DNA of 64,000 nt, from positions 60,150-124,149 of the forward strand of contig DATLQU010000007.1 of NCBI GenBank assembly GCA_035535015.1. Reading direction: 5' to 3'. The position numbers and the translations under genes are program-made. This document shows, in pieces, positions 16,754 through 25,476 of this stretch. The DNA comes from Palsa-661 sp035535015. Its GTDB lineage: Bacteria > Actinomycetota > Acidimicrobiia > Acidimicrobiales > UBA8190. Below the pieces are notes generated by a model, which was given only the letters and a program-made list of their open reading frames with translations, ran no database searches and was not told the DNA's origin. The first letter of the stretch is position 1. Each line of letters opens with the position of its first letter.

Positions 16754-17903
16754 TCCGCTGGCCCGCCACTACCTCGACCACGCGTCGACCTCGCCCCCTC
16801 GTCCGGAGGTCGTCCGGGCCATGGTGCACTGGCTGGAGCAGACGGCTGCCGCCGACCCGGGACGCGTCCACACCGAGGGCCGGATCGTCAGAGCCGTCGT
16901 CGAGGACGCCCGGGCGCGCGTGGCCGCCCTCCTCGGCACCCGACCGCGGCAGGTGGTGTTCACCTCGGGCGGCACGGAAGCGGCCAACGCCGCGACCTGG
17001 GGCGCCACGCGGGCCCGTCGGGGAATGCCGGTGCTGCTCGCCGCCGTCGAACACTCGTGTGTCCGAGACGCCTCCGGCCGACTCGCTCCCGTCGTGGAGC
17101 TCGCTGTCGACGCCACCGGGCGGATCGAGGTGGCCGGTGTCGAGGATGCCCTGCGGCGGTGTGCGGGGGCGGGAACGCCGCCGGCCCTCGTCCACTGCCA
17201 GGCGGCCAACCACGAGGTCGGGACCGTGCAACCGGTGGCCGAGGTGGTCGAACTCTGCCACCGCCACGGCGTCTGGGTCCACGTGGACGCCTGCGCCCTG
17301 GCCGGTCATCTCCCGGTGGACTTCGACGAGCTCGGTGCCGATCTGCTTTCGGTCAGTGCCCACAAATTCGGCGGGCCGCCGGGTGCGGGCGCCCTTCTCG
17401 TCCGCCGCGGGCTGCGTCTCGACCCCCTCCTGGTGGGCGGGGAACAGGAGAGAGCCCGACGCGCCGGCCTCGAGAACGTCCCCGCCATCCTCGGCTTCGC
17501 CGCCGCCGCCGAGCTGTTGACTGCGCCCGGCGCCCTGGCCTCGGAGGCGGCCGAGGCGCGGCGCCGGACGTCGCTGCTGCTCGAGGCGGCCACCGCCGTC
17601 CACGGTGTCGAGGCCGTGGGCGACCCCGACCACCGCCTGCCGCACCTCGTCTGTGTGACGGTGGACGGCGTCGAGGCGGAACCGGTCCTCCTCGGCCTCG
17701 ACCAGCGCGGCATCGCCGCCCACTCCGGATCGTCGTGCTCCTCCGAATCCCTCGCCCCCTCTGCTGTTCTCGAGGCCATGGGCGTGGACGCCGAACGGTC
17801 GTTGCGCCTGTCGGTGGGCTGGTCGACCACCGATGAGGACGTGAACGCCTTCGCCGACGTCTTCAGCGAGGTGGTCGAGAGACTGCGGAGTCTCCGGGCC
17901 TGA
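16722..17903 (+). CDS. Cysteine desulfurase, NifS/IscS-like
   Basis: This class V aminotransferase provides sulfur from cysteine. It opens with YLDHASTSPP, carries the PLP lysine K215 in SAHKFGG and the catalytic loop SGSSCSSES with C339. It is 393 residues, the normal IscS/NifS length. GTG 16722 lies inside the end of the SufR-like gene, giving a 32-bp overlap, so the two are co-expressed. No iscU or suf genes are in the window; a tRNA-thiolation role is also possible. Confidence 0.9.
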   Translation: MATTPAPPSPDPLARHYLDHASTSPPRPEVVRAMVHWLEQTAAADPGRVHTEGRIVRAVVEDARARVAALLGTRPRQVVFTSGGTEAANAATWGATRARRGMPVLLAAVEHSCVRDASGRLAPVVELAVDATGRIEVAGVEDALRRCAGAGTPPALVHCQAANHEVGTVQPVAEVVELCHRHGVWVHVDACALAGHLPVDFDELGADLLSVSAHKFGGPPGAGALLVRRGLRLDPLLVGGEQERARRAGLENVPAILGFAAAAELLTAPGALASEAAEARRRTSLLLEAATAVHGVEAVGDPDHRLPHLVCVTVDGVEAEPVLLGLDQRGIAAHSGSSCSSESLAPSAVLEAMGVDAERSLRLSVGWSTTDEDVNAFADVFSEVVERLRSLRA

Positions 17904-17905
17904 CC

Positions 17906-18766
17906 TCAGGTCCCTGGCGAGAAGACGAAGCGGCCGCCGTCGATGACGGTCTCGCCCCTCTGGTTCTCCGTCCGGAAGGCGGCCTCGCCGCCGTTCACCC
18001 ACATGGACACGGTCAGGGCGTCACCGGGCATGGTCGGTCGCGAGAAGCGGGCGTGCATCGAACCGAAGCGCGTCGGATCGGAGCCGCACAACGTATGGAG
18101 CAGGGCACGGCCGGTGAAGCCGTAGGTGCAGAGGCCGTGAAGGATGGGCCGGTCGAAGCCGGCCCGCTGGGCGAAGACGGGATCGGAGTGCAGGGGATTG
18201 CGGTCCCCCGACAGGCGGTAGAGAAGGGCCTGGTCGGTCCGCGTCGAATAGGTGACGACCTCGTCGGCTTCCCCGGTGGGTGCTTCCCCCGCCGACGACG
18301 GGCCTCGGTCGCCACCGAACCCTCCTTCGCCGCGGATGAACAGAGCCGACCGGGTCGAAAAGCACGGTGCACCGCTGTCGGCGTCGACGGAGTCCGACTC
18401 GAGCACCACCAGCGCGCCCGATCCCTTGTCGTAGATGCCGGCCACCGTGCTCGTGGTGCTGACGGCACCGTCGGGGCGGATGGCGCCGTGCAGTTCGATC
18501 GACTGTTCCCCGTGCACCAGCATGGCCGGGTCGTAGGTACCCAACGAGGAGCGCGGCAGGCCACCGAGGCCCACGATGGTGGCGAAGGTGGGCAGCACCG
18601 CCTGCTCCACGCCGGCCGAGTTCTCCGTGGTGTACTCGAGCTCGAATCCGGTCGGATCGAGGGCCCCGGCCCCCACGCCCAGGGCGTAGAGCAGGCAGTC
18701 GGTCGAGGTCCAACTCCGGGTGACCGGCTCGGACGTCGATCCCACGGCGTCGACGTTGATGGGCAT
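17906..18766 (-). CDS. MaoC-family 2-enoyl-CoA hydratase
   Basis: The protein (286 residues) is a double hot-dog hydratase. The N-terminal half is a degenerate MaoC domain; the C-terminal half has the hydratase-2 motif YRLSGDRNPLHSDPVFA with catalytic Asp/His and then GFDRPILHGLCTYG. Mycobacterial HtdY and other actinobacterial hydratases of fatty-acid or sterol side-chain breakdown have this layout. The start at 18766 (MPINVDAVG) follows GAGGAGGAGCC, better than the ATG 11 codons upstream. It is divergent from a MerR gene that may control it. Confidence 0.87.
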   Translation of the reverse strand: MPINVDAVGSTSEPVTRSWTSTDCLLYALGVGAGALDPTGFELEYTTENSAGVEQAVLPTFATIVGLGGLPRSSLGTYDPAMLVHGEQSIELHGAIRPDGAVSTTSTVAGIYDKGSGALVVLESDSVDADSGAPCFSTRSALFIRGEGGFGGDRGPSSAGEAPTGEADEVVTYSTRTDQALLYRLSGDRNPLHSDPVFAQRAGFDRPILHGLCTYGFTGRALLHTLCGSDPTRFGSMHARFSRPTMPGDALTVSMWVNGGEAAFRTENQRGETVIDGGRFVFSPGT

Positions 18767-18820
18767 GGCTCCTCCTCGGTCCGCGACGACCAGTGGCACT
18801 GACGGCCCAGAATGGTCTGA

Positions 18821-18854
18821 CGTTTCAGTATGTTACATATCCCCATGTTATAAT
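18821..18854 (+). promoter_or_regulatory. AT-rich promoter/operator between MaoC and MerR genes
   Basis: A consensus TATAAT lies at 18849-18854, exactly 6 nt before the MerR GTG at 18861, predicting a leaderless mRNA. Just upstream, CTGACGTTTCAG and ATGTTACAT are short imperfect palindromes, suitable for a MerR-type dimer. The stretch is markedly AT-rich for this genome. Confidence 0.55.
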
Positions 18855-18860
18855 CAAACC

Positions 18861-19319
18861 GTGGCCGAGAACGCTCGACGCAGCAGTGCGGCGAACGGGA
18901 CCGCCAACGAGCCCGACCTGACGGTGGACGAGCTGGCCCGACGCGCCGGCACCACCACCAGAAACGTCCGGGCTTTTCAAACCCTCGGCCTGCTCCCCCA
19001 CCCCCGCCTGCGCGGTCGGACCGGCCTCTACGACCGAGAGCACCTCGACCGCTTGGAGGCGGTCCTCCGGCTGCAGCGCACCGGCTTCTCCCTGGCCGCG
19101 CTGGGCATCCTCTTCGACGCCTCCGACCGGGGCGTCACCCTGGAACAGGTCCTGGGCCTGACCTCCCGGCCGGGGAGCCGGCGACCGGGGCTCCGTCCCG
19201 GCAGCGGTGACAACCGGGCCAACGACCACCTCCGGGCCTTCGACGACTGGCCCGGCCGGGGCCCGGCCGCCGGCTTGGCCGTCGTCCCCACCACCGTCCT
19301 CGACCTGGTCGCCTCGTAA
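18861..19319 (+). CDS. MerR-family transcriptional regulator
   Basis: The 152-residue protein has a MerR winged helix: LTVDELARRAGTTTRNVR, the YDREHLDRL strand and a short dimerisation helix ending near residue 100. No cysteine metal site is present, so a small organic effector or none is likely. The C-terminal 50 residues are Gly/Arg-rich. It is divergent from the MaoC hydratase gene and probably regulates it. Confidence 0.87.
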   Translation: MAENARRSSAANGTANEPDLTVDELARRAGTTTRNVRAFQTLGLLPHPRLRGRTGLYDREHLDRLEAVLRLQRTGFSLAALGILFDASDRGVTLEQVLGLTSRPGSRRPGLRPGSGDNRANDHLRAFDDWPGRGPAAGLAVVPTTVLDLVAS

Positions 19320-19322
19320 GGC

Positions 19323-20150
19323 TCAGCCGCTCGGCGCTTTCCCGAGCGGCAGGGCGGGCAGGGCCTGATGGGCCTCGGAGAAGGCCTTGGTCAAGAAGGG
19401 CACCGCATTGCGCACCGTGGCCCGAGGCGGATGGTCGGCCAGGAACAGCCGGTACTCGGCCACGGCCTCCTGCGGGTGGCCCTGGGTCAGGAGCATCGAG
19501 CCCAGATAGAGATGGGGGGCGAAGGCCCCGGGGGACACGCTCTCGGCCTTTCGTTCCTCCTGCGCCCCCAGCACCAGCAGGGTCCCCTTCTTGGCCTGGG
19601 CCCCGGCCTCGTACTCGAGCCATCCCACCTCGGCCAGGGCCTCCTCCTGGTCCGGGTGTTGCCGGAGCACCGTTTCGTAGAGCTGGACGGCGCCGGCGGC
19701 GTCACCCTGGCCCTCGAGGGTCTGCGCCTGGGCCAGCGTCCGCGCCGTCTGTTCGGCCGGCGACAGGCTGACCGACCCGGTCACAGTCTCCCCCGGCAAC
19801 CGGCTTCCCAGATGGGCCACCAACGCCCAGATTGCCCCGCCGGCCACCAGCGCCGCCACTCCCGCCATCAGCCACCGGCGGCGGCGGCGCGGTCGACGGC
19901 CTCCGGTGCCGGCCGCCGTCGTCGGCCCCGTCGCCCTCGTCGGTCCCGTGTCGCTCGCCGCCGCCGTGGTGGCCGTCATGGCCGCGGCGGCGTCCCCGGC
20001 GCGCAACAGCGCCGCCGCCCGGGCCACGTAGTCGTCGCGCAGCGCCTCATGGTCCTCGTCCGACAGATCCCCGGCCTGATGTTCGCGATCGAGATCATCA
20101 AGCGATCGCAGCAGAAACGCCCGCTCGTCCTCGAGCTCGGGCCGCGTCAC
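19323..20150 (-). CDS. ccmI: Cytochrome c biogenesis TPR protein, CcmI/CycH-like
   Basis: CcmI presents apocytochrome c to the CcmFH haem lyase. This 275-residue protein has a charged N-terminus, an Ala/Thr-rich linker, a basic RRPRRRRRW stop and one membrane helix (about residues 92-112), then tetratricopeptide-like helices. The last residues are Pro-rich. It is the final gene of the ccm operon and overlaps ccmH by 4 bp. Sequence similarity alone is modest; order in the operon supports the name. Confidence 0.75.
   Translation of the reverse strand: MTRPELEDERAFLLRSLDDLDREHQAGDLSDEDHEALRDDYVARAAALLRAGDAAAAMTATTAAASDTGPTRATGPTTAAGTGGRRPRRRRRWLMAGVAALVAGGAIWALVAHLGSRLPGETVTGSVSLSPAEQTARTLAQAQTLEGQGDAAGAVQLYETVLRQHPDQEEALAEVGWLEYEAGAQAKKGTLLVLGAQEERKAESVSPGAFAPHLYLGSMLLTQGHPQEAVAEYRLFLADHPPRATVRNAVPFLTKAFSEAHQALPALPLGKAPSG
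19326..19350. terminator. Bidirectional hairpin between MerR and ccmI
   Basis: GCCGCTCGG (19326-19334) and CCGAGCGGC (19342-19350) form a perfect 9-bp stem with a 7-nt loop. It lies at the convergent ends of the MerR gene (stop 19319) and ccmI (stop 19323), overlapping the last codons of ccmI. No T-tract is present. Confidence 0.5.
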
Positions 20151-20629
20151 CGGTCGCCCCGACCGAGCGCCCGGTCCACCAGAGCGCGGTCTTCCTCAGT
20201 CACCCGGACGGTGGCCGGCCGGCGGCGGCGCCAGAAGAAGAGGCCCAGTCCGCCCAGTCCGCCGGCGGCGGCCAGCAGCGGCAGCAACCAGACCAGGGCG
20301 GTGATCCCCGTGGTCGGGGGCCGCAGCAGAATGCTCGGTCCGTAGCGGCTCTCCAGGTACTGCTCGATCTGTTGATCGCTCTGGCCCTGGCGCACCCGGT
20401 TCAGCACGACCTGGCGAACGGCGGCGGCCGTCGAGGCCGAGGAGTCCTGCACCGAGATGGCCTCGCAGCTCGGGCATTTGAGATTGCTGTCGATGGCGTT
20501 GGCCCGTTGGGCCACGCTGCGCGGAGCACCCTGGTGGGCCACGCTCACGGCCAACGTGCCGGCCAGGACCACGGCCATCAACAGCCAGAGAACCCGGGAG
20601 CGGGCCGCCGGGCCGCCCCGACCGGTCAC
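20147..20629 (-). CDS. ccmH: Cytochrome c maturation thiol protein CcmH
   Basis: CcmH keeps the apocytochrome haem-binding cysteines reduced. It has an N-terminal membrane helix (residues 12-31), the conserved CPSC motif (C52, C55) preceded by NLK, a helical bundle with LNRVRQGQSDQQI and a second membrane helix near 108-130. The 160-residue length is normal. It overlaps ccmG and ccmI by 4 bp each. Confidence 0.93.
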   Translation of the reverse strand: MTGRGGPAARSRVLWLLMAVVLAGTLAVSVAHQGAPRSVAQRANAIDSNLKCPSCEAISVQDSSASTAAAVRQVVLNRVRQGQSDQQIEQYLESRYGPSILLRPPTTGITALVWLLPLLAAAGGLGGLGLFFWRRRRPATVRVTEEDRALVDRALGRGDR

Positions 20630-21249
20630 GCCCCCCCCGCCCGGGCGGCCGCCAATTGCCGGTCGAGATAGGCGGCGGTGACGGCGCCGTCGATGTGCGC
20701 CACCACCTTGCCTGCCGGTGAGATCAGGAATGTCTCGGGCGGCGCCCGCACGCCGTAGCGCAGGGCGATCTGGCCGCCGGGATCGACCACCGCCGGCCAG
20801 TTGGCCCCCGCCTCGGCGTCGAAGGCCCGGGCGTTGGAGCTGGCGTCGTCGTAGACCACGCCGACCACCGCCGCCTCACCGGCGCCGCGCTGGCCATAGG
20901 CGAAGGAGACCAGTTCCGGTTGCTCCTGCTGACAGGGAGGGCACCAGCTGGCGAAGAAGTTCAGCACCACGAAGCGTCCCCGGTAGGCACCGAGGTCGAA
21001 CCCCCGGCCCGTCAGAGTCGTGGCCGTGATGCCCGGCGCGGGCCGGCCGAGCAACGGTGTGTAGACCTCGGTCTCGGTGGCCGGAGGCCGGGTGGCGAGC
21101 AGGGCGACCAACGCCGCCACCACCACCAGCACCACCAGCGCCGTCCATCGTGCCGTCCGGCGCGGACGCCGCGCCCCGACCCCGGTCTCGGCCGCCGACA
21201 CCGGTGGTCCACCGTCCGGCGCCGCCTCGGCCGGGGCCCCGAGGGTCAC
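20626..21249 (-). CDS. ccmG: Thiol-disulfide oxidoreductase CcmG/ResA-like
   Basis: The protein is a membrane-anchored thioredoxin-fold reductase in the cytochrome c thiol pathway. After a 35-residue cytoplasmic tail comes one membrane helix (about 36-52), then a thioredoxin domain with NFFASWCPPC (C103, C106) and the cis-Pro region PPETF. CcdA upstream supplies electrons. It overlaps ccmF and ccmH by 4 bp on either side. Confidence 0.92.
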   Translation of the reverse strand: MTLGAPAEAAPDGGPPVSAAETGVGARRPRRTARWTALVVLVVVAALVALLATRPPATETEVYTPLLGRPAPGITATTLTGRGFDLGAYRGRFVVLNFFASWCPPCQQEQPELVSFAYGQRGAGEAAVVGVVYDDASSNARAFDAEAGANWPAVVDPGGQIALRYGVRAPPETFLISPAGKVVAHIDGAVTAAYLDRQLAAARAGGA

Positions 21250-23354
21250 GGGGATCCGGCGGGCACGCGTTCGTCGGCCGACTCGTCGGATCCGTCGACC
21301 ACGACCGGTGGCCGTCGGTCCTCTCCCTGGCCCTGGCCGTTGCCGCCGTCACCGCCGTCACCGCCGTTGCCGCCACGGCCGTTGTGACCGCCGTCGGCCA
21401 ACCCCGGCACGGGAGCCGAGACCGGATCGGTGGGACGACGGCGTCGGCCGGGGACGGCGGCCAGCAGGCAGCCGAGGATCAGGATGCCGCCGCCCACCCA
21501 GAGCCACGAGACGAGGGGCTGGACGATCACGCCGAGACTCACCGGGCCGTCGGGAGAAGCCGGCAACCGGTCGATGGTCAGGTAGACGTCGTGCCAGAGA
21601 CGGGAGTCGATGGCCGGCGTTCCCACCGGGTCGCTGTTGGTGCCGAACTGGCTCACGGCCGGACGGTAGGGACCCTGGCCGTTGACGAGCACGAGGGCCT
21701 GGGTGGCGCTACTGGCCGCCGTGCGGACATCGGCCAACTTCAGGTAGGTGATCCTCTGGCCGTGGACCTGCGTCGAGCCGCCGGGCCGCAGCGTCACTTC
21801 GCCCCGGAAGGCGAAGGAGGTGGCCGAGGCCAGGGCCACGGCAATGACCACCACACCGATGTGCACCACCATGCCGCCGTTGGCCCGTCCCACCAGGCCC
21901 CGCCAGGCGCCAGCGCCGTGGCGGTGCGCTCCCCGGGCGGCCAGGACCAGTTGCCGGACGTTCGAGGCGGCGGCGAATCCTCCCAGACAGAACGCCAGCA
22001 CGGCGCCGATCCCCCGGACACCACCGGCCACGCTGGCCACGGCCACCGCCACCCCGACGGCGGCGGGCAGGAGCAGCCGGTCGCGCAACGCCCCCACCGT
22101 GGTCTTGCGCCACGGCAGGGCCGGGCCGATGGCCATCAGCAGCAGAAGGGCCAGACCGATGGGCAGGGTCATGGCGTCGAAGTAGGGGGCTCCCACCGTG
22201 ACCTGCTGGTGCTCGAAGGCCTCGTAGAGCAGAGGGAAGACGGTCCCCAGCAAGACGATCACGGCCAACAGGACGAAGAGAAGGTTGTTCAGTAAGAACG
22301 CCCCTTCGCGACTGATGGGCGAATCGATCCCTCCCGGCGAGCGCAACCGGTCACCGCGCCAGGCGATCAGGCCGACCCCGGTCACCACCACGACACCGAA
22401 GAACCCGAGCAGCAGGCCGCCGATGTCGGAGTCGGAGAAGGCGTGGACGGACTGGATCACCCCCGACCGGGTGAGAAAGGTCCCCAGGATGGTCAGGCTG
22501 AACGTCGAGATGATGAGCGACAGGTTCCAGACCCGCAACAGGCCGCGCCGTTCCTGCACCATCACCGAGTGCAGGTAGGCGGTGGCGCACAACCACGGCA
22601 GCACCGACGCGTTCTCCACCGGGTCCCAGCCCCAGAAGCCACCCCAGCCGAGCACCTGGTAGGACCACCAGGCCCCGAGCAGCACCCCCACGGTCAGGAA
22701 TCCCCAGGCGAAGAGCGTCCACCGCCGCGTGGCCACCTGCCACCCCTCACCGATCCGTCCGGTCACGAGCGAGGCCACCGCGAAAGCGAAGGGAATGGTG
22801 AAGCCCACCAGTCCGAGGTAGAGCAGGGGTGGGTGGAAGGCCACCAGGGGGTTGTCCTGGAGCAGGACGTTCGGGCCGAGCCCGTTCGGCACCTGCCGGG
22901 CCACCGTCTGGAAGGGATCCGAGGGACCGGCCATCAGGGCGAAGAAGAAGGCGGCCACCAGATAGGTCACCAGTGTGGCCCAGCCCACCAACGGGTCGGC
23001 GGCCTGCCGGCGGAACGTCCAGACCATGGCCGAGATGTATCCCGACAACACCAGACCCCACAGCAGGATGGAGCCGGCCAAGGCCGACCACATCCCGGTG
23101 ATCGTGTAGAGAAGCGGCGTGGCCCGGCTGTTGTTCTCGGCCACGAAGGCGATCGAGAAGTCGTGGCCGATCAGGGCGCGCTCCATGGCCACGGTGGCCA
23201 CCACGGCGCCGAGAAGGATCAGCCCGGCGTAGATCTGCCCGGCCCGCAGCGACGACGGCCGTTGCCGCAGTAGGCCGTGTCCGATCACCGCCGCGCCGAC
23301 GAGGGAACCGACCAGTCCGAGCAGGACGCCGGTATGCCCCAGAGTGGCGTTCAC
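21246..23354 (-). CDS. ccmF: Haem lyase subunit CcmF
   Basis: This 702-residue polytopic membrane protein carries the haem-handling WWD motif GGFWGWDPVENAS in the first third and multiple conserved His residues between helices. CcmF joins haem to apocytochrome c with CcmH and CcmI. The length is slightly above the usual 650. The C-terminal end is charged and Gly-rich (NGRGGNGGDGG type). It overlaps ccmG by 4 bp and follows ccmE by 13 bp. Confidence 0.95.
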   Translation of the reverse strand: MNATLGHTGVLLGLVGSLVGAAVIGHGLLRQRPSSLRAGQIYAGLILLGAVVATVAMERALIGHDFSIAFVAENNSRATPLLYTITGMWSALAGSILLWGLVLSGYISAMVWTFRRQAADPLVGWATLVTYLVAAFFFALMAGPSDPFQTVARQVPNGLGPNVLLQDNPLVAFHPPLLYLGLVGFTIPFAFAVASLVTGRIGEGWQVATRRWTLFAWGFLTVGVLLGAWWSYQVLGWGGFWGWDPVENASVLPWLCATAYLHSVMVQERRGLLRVWNLSLIISTFSLTILGTFLTRSGVIQSVHAFSDSDIGGLLLGFFGVVVVTGVGLIAWRGDRLRSPGGIDSPISREGAFLLNNLLFVLLAVIVLLGTVFPLLYEAFEHQQVTVGAPYFDAMTLPIGLALLLLMAIGPALPWRKTTVGALRDRLLLPAAVGVAVAVASVAGGVRGIGAVLAFCLGGFAAASNVRQLVLAARGAHRHGAGAWRGLVGRANGGMVVHIGVVVIAVALASATSFAFRGEVTLRPGGSTQVHGQRITYLKLADVRTAASSATQALVLVNGQGPYRPAVSQFGTNSDPVGTPAIDSRLWHDVYLTIDRLPASPDGPVSLGVIVQPLVSWLWVGGGILILGCLLAAVPGRRRRPTDPVSAPVPGLADGGHNGRGGNGGDGGDGGNGQGQGEDRRPPVVVDGSDESADERVPAGSP

Positions 23355-23367
23355 CGTCTCGATCCGT

Positions 23368-23868
23368 TCACCGGGTCGACCCGTTCGGCGCCTTCACCCG
23401 GTTCGGATACTTGGCCTGGTACTGCGCCGAGTGGTCGACGATGATCTGGTTGGACACGAAGGTCCCACCGGCGAAGTGCCCGACCACCACCACGGGGATG
23501 TCCGGTTGGAACAGCTCGGGGGGATTGCCCGTGTTCACCACGTCGACCCGCTCCTTCGTTCCGGCGGCCACGAATTCGACGCCGTCGGTCGTGCGGTGCA
23601 CCGACCCCGGCACCACCAGGCCTTCGAGTCGGAAGGTCTTCGACCCGAGCATCACCTTGCTGTGCACGGCCTGGTCCACCGTCTCGAAGTAGTCGAGCGA
23701 GCTCCCGAGTCCTTTGGCCAGCAGGAAGGCGAAGGCACCCACCAGTACGGCGCCCACCACGGCCAACCGCCAACGCGGGTGCCGCCGTTGCGATGCCGCC
23801 CGAGGGCCCGTCGGCGTCGCGTTGTCGGCCGGACGGGGGGGCGCGGAGGCGGTGAGCCGATCGCTCAC
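23368..23868 (-). CDS. ccmE: Haem chaperone CcmE
   Basis: CcmE binds haem covalently on the outer face of the membrane and hands it to CcmF. The 166-residue protein has a single membrane helix (about 33-51), the OB-fold segments FRLEGLVVPGSV and VVVVGHFAGG, and the haem-attachment motif H146-x3-Y150. It is the histidine type rather than the CxxxY variant of some archaea and anaerobes. GTG 23868 gives a 4-bp overlap with ccmD. Confidence 0.93.
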   Translation of the reverse strand: MSDRLTASAPPRPADNATPTGPRAASQRRHPRWRLAVVGAVLVGAFAFLLAKGLGSSLDYFETVDQAVHSKVMLGSKTFRLEGLVVPGSVHRTTDGVEFVAAGTKERVDVVNTGNPPELFQPDIPVVVVGHFAGGTFVSNQIIVDHSAQYQAKYPNRVKAPNGSTR

Positions 23869-24068
23869 GCGCCCACCGTCGTCTCCACCCGGGCCGCCGT
23901 GTCGATGGACTCCCCGGCCGCGGTCGTCGGGGCCCCTGCGGCCTCGCCCGACGCGCTCCGGGCCCGGTCGGCCAGGCGCTCGAGCCGGCGGCGGCGGAGC
24001 CACAACTGGCCGGCGTAGCCGACGAGGACGGTCAACGAGATGGCATAGCCGGCGTCGATGTAGCTCAC
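23865..24068 (-). CDS. ccmD: CcmD-like haem exporter accessory protein
   Basis: A 67-residue protein from GTG 24068: VSYIDAGYAISLTVLVGY, one membrane helix, then RRRRLERLADRA. That is the CcmD layout (single span, basic cytoplasmic tail); CcmD releases holo-CcmE from CcmABC. It overlaps ccmC and ccmE by 4 bp each. The family is poorly conserved, so size, topology and operon position carry the call. A longer open frame upstream of the GTG is the shadow of ccmC. Confidence 0.82.
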   Translation of the reverse strand: MSYIDAGYAISLTVLVGYAGQLWLRRRRLERLADRARSASGEAAGAPTTAAGESIDTAARVETTVGA

Positions 24069-24805
24069 TCGTCCCCCTCGGACCAACGTTCGCGCAGCGC
24101 TATCTCGAGATCGGTGCCTTCGATCCGGTCGGAGAGCACCTGGATCCGGTAGCGGACCGTCAGCATCCAGGCGAAGGCCAGGGTGAAGGAGACGAAACCG
24201 AGCAGCAGGGTCCAGGCCATCACCCCGTGGATGGTGGGCGACAGGTTGGTGTTCAAGACGGTCGCCCCCTGGTGCAGTGTCCGCCACCAGTTGACCGAGA
24301 AATGGACGATGGGGACGTCGACGGCGGCGATGACCGCCCCGATGGCGCAACGCCGGGCGCGGACATCGGGGTCACCGGGGATCCGCCGCAGGGCCAGATA
24401 GCCGAGCTGGAGAACGAGCAGCAGCGCCGTGGAGGTCAGCCGGGCGTCCCAGGCCCACCAGACACCCCAGGTCGGTCGGCCCCAGATGGCCCCGGTGACG
24501 AGGGTCAGGGCGGTGAAGACGGTGCCCACCTCCATGGCGGCGGCGGCCAACCGGTCCCAGAAGACACTGCGCGTCCGGGACCAGAGCCAGAGCAGGCTGG
24601 AGACGGCGGCGATGCCGAAGGCCAGGTAGAGCGCCACCCAGGCCATGGGCGGGTGGACGTAGACGAGCCGGACCAGGTTCCCCTGGACCTTGTCCGGTGG
24701 CGTCACCCACAGGCCCAACCAGACGGTGGCCGCCACCGAGAGAACCGACACCAGGGCCAGGACCCGGACGATCCAGATGGTCCGTCCGCTCCAGGGACTG
24801 GTCAC
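24065..24805 (-). CDS. ccmC: Haem transporter subunit CcmC
   Basis: CcmC loads haem onto CcmE. The 246-residue protein has six predicted membrane helices and the WWD haem motif in WGVWWAWDARLTS, with PMAWVALY and flanking His residues. It overlaps ccmB by 4 bp and ccmD by 4 bp. Confidence 0.94.
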   Translation of the reverse strand: MTSPWSGRTIWIVRVLALVSVLSVAATVWLGLWVTPPDKVQGNLVRLVYVHPPMAWVALYLAFGIAAVSSLLWLWSRTRSVFWDRLAAAAMEVGTVFTALTLVTGAIWGRPTWGVWWAWDARLTSTALLLVLQLGYLALRRIPGDPDVRARRCAIGAVIAAVDVPIVHFSVNWWRTLHQGATVLNTNLSPTIHGVMAWTLLLGFVSFTLAFAWMLTVRYRIQVLSDRIEGTDLEIALRERWSEGDE

Positions 24806-25476
24806 GCCGCCTCCTGCAGCGGGCCGAAGATCATGACCCCGACAGCCAGGTAGACGGCGGCGAAGACGAGCATCAGCCGGAGCCAGGGATCGGCGGCGTC
24901 GCCACCGGGACCGGTCCCGAGCGCAACCTGCCAGGCCCGGGTCCCGGCCAGCAGCACCGGGGCGACCACCGGCAGCAGCAGGAAGGGCAGCAGCGTCTCG
25001 CGCACCCGGACCCCGGCGGCCAGGGCGCCGTAGAGGGTGCCCACGGCGGCCAGTCCGGCCGTCCCCGCAGCGCAGGCCACCAGCACGGCCACGTAGGAGT
25101 GGACGTGGGCGCCGTAGAAGAGGACCACCCCGAGGGCGAGCAGGACCTCGAGGACGGTCAGCTGGACGGCGATGGCCGCCGCCTTGCCCAGGAAGATCCC
25201 GGCCGGATCGAGACCCGACAGCCGCAGGCCGTCCCGGGTGCCGTCGACGGCTTCGAGGGCGAAGCTCCGTTGGACGGCCAGGACGCAGGCGAAGAGCACG
25301 GCCACCCAGAAGAGCCCGGCCGCCGCCTGCACCATGGGGGCCCGGTTGGGCCCGAGGGCGAAGGCGAAGAGCGCCAGCACCACCAGGGCGAACGGGGCCA
25401 CCTGGTTGAGCACGACCCGCGACCGCAGTTCGATCCGCAGGTCCTTTCCCGCCACCAGCAGCGCGTCACGCCACAT
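24802..25476 (-). CDS. ccmB: Cytochrome c biogenesis ABC permease CcmB
   Basis: CcmB is the permease paired with ATPase CcmA. The 224-residue protein has about six membrane helices, including a first segment near 23-42 and WVAVLFACVLAVQRSFALE, which matches the family. Its start (ATG 25476) lies inside the last 11 bp of ccmA and within an 18-bp tandem repeat that supplies GGAGA as ribosome site. Confidence 0.92.
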   Translation of the reverse strand: MWRDALLVAGKDLRIELRSRVVLNQVAPFALVVLALFAFALGPNRAPMVQAAAGLFWVAVLFACVLAVQRSFALEAVDGTRDGLRLSGLDPAGIFLGKAAAIAVQLTVLEVLLALGVVLFYGAHVHSYVAVLVACAAGTAGLAAVGTLYGALAAGVRVRETLLPFLLLPVVAPVLLAGTRAWQVALGTGPGGDAADPWLRLMLVFAAVYLAVGVMIFGPLQEAA

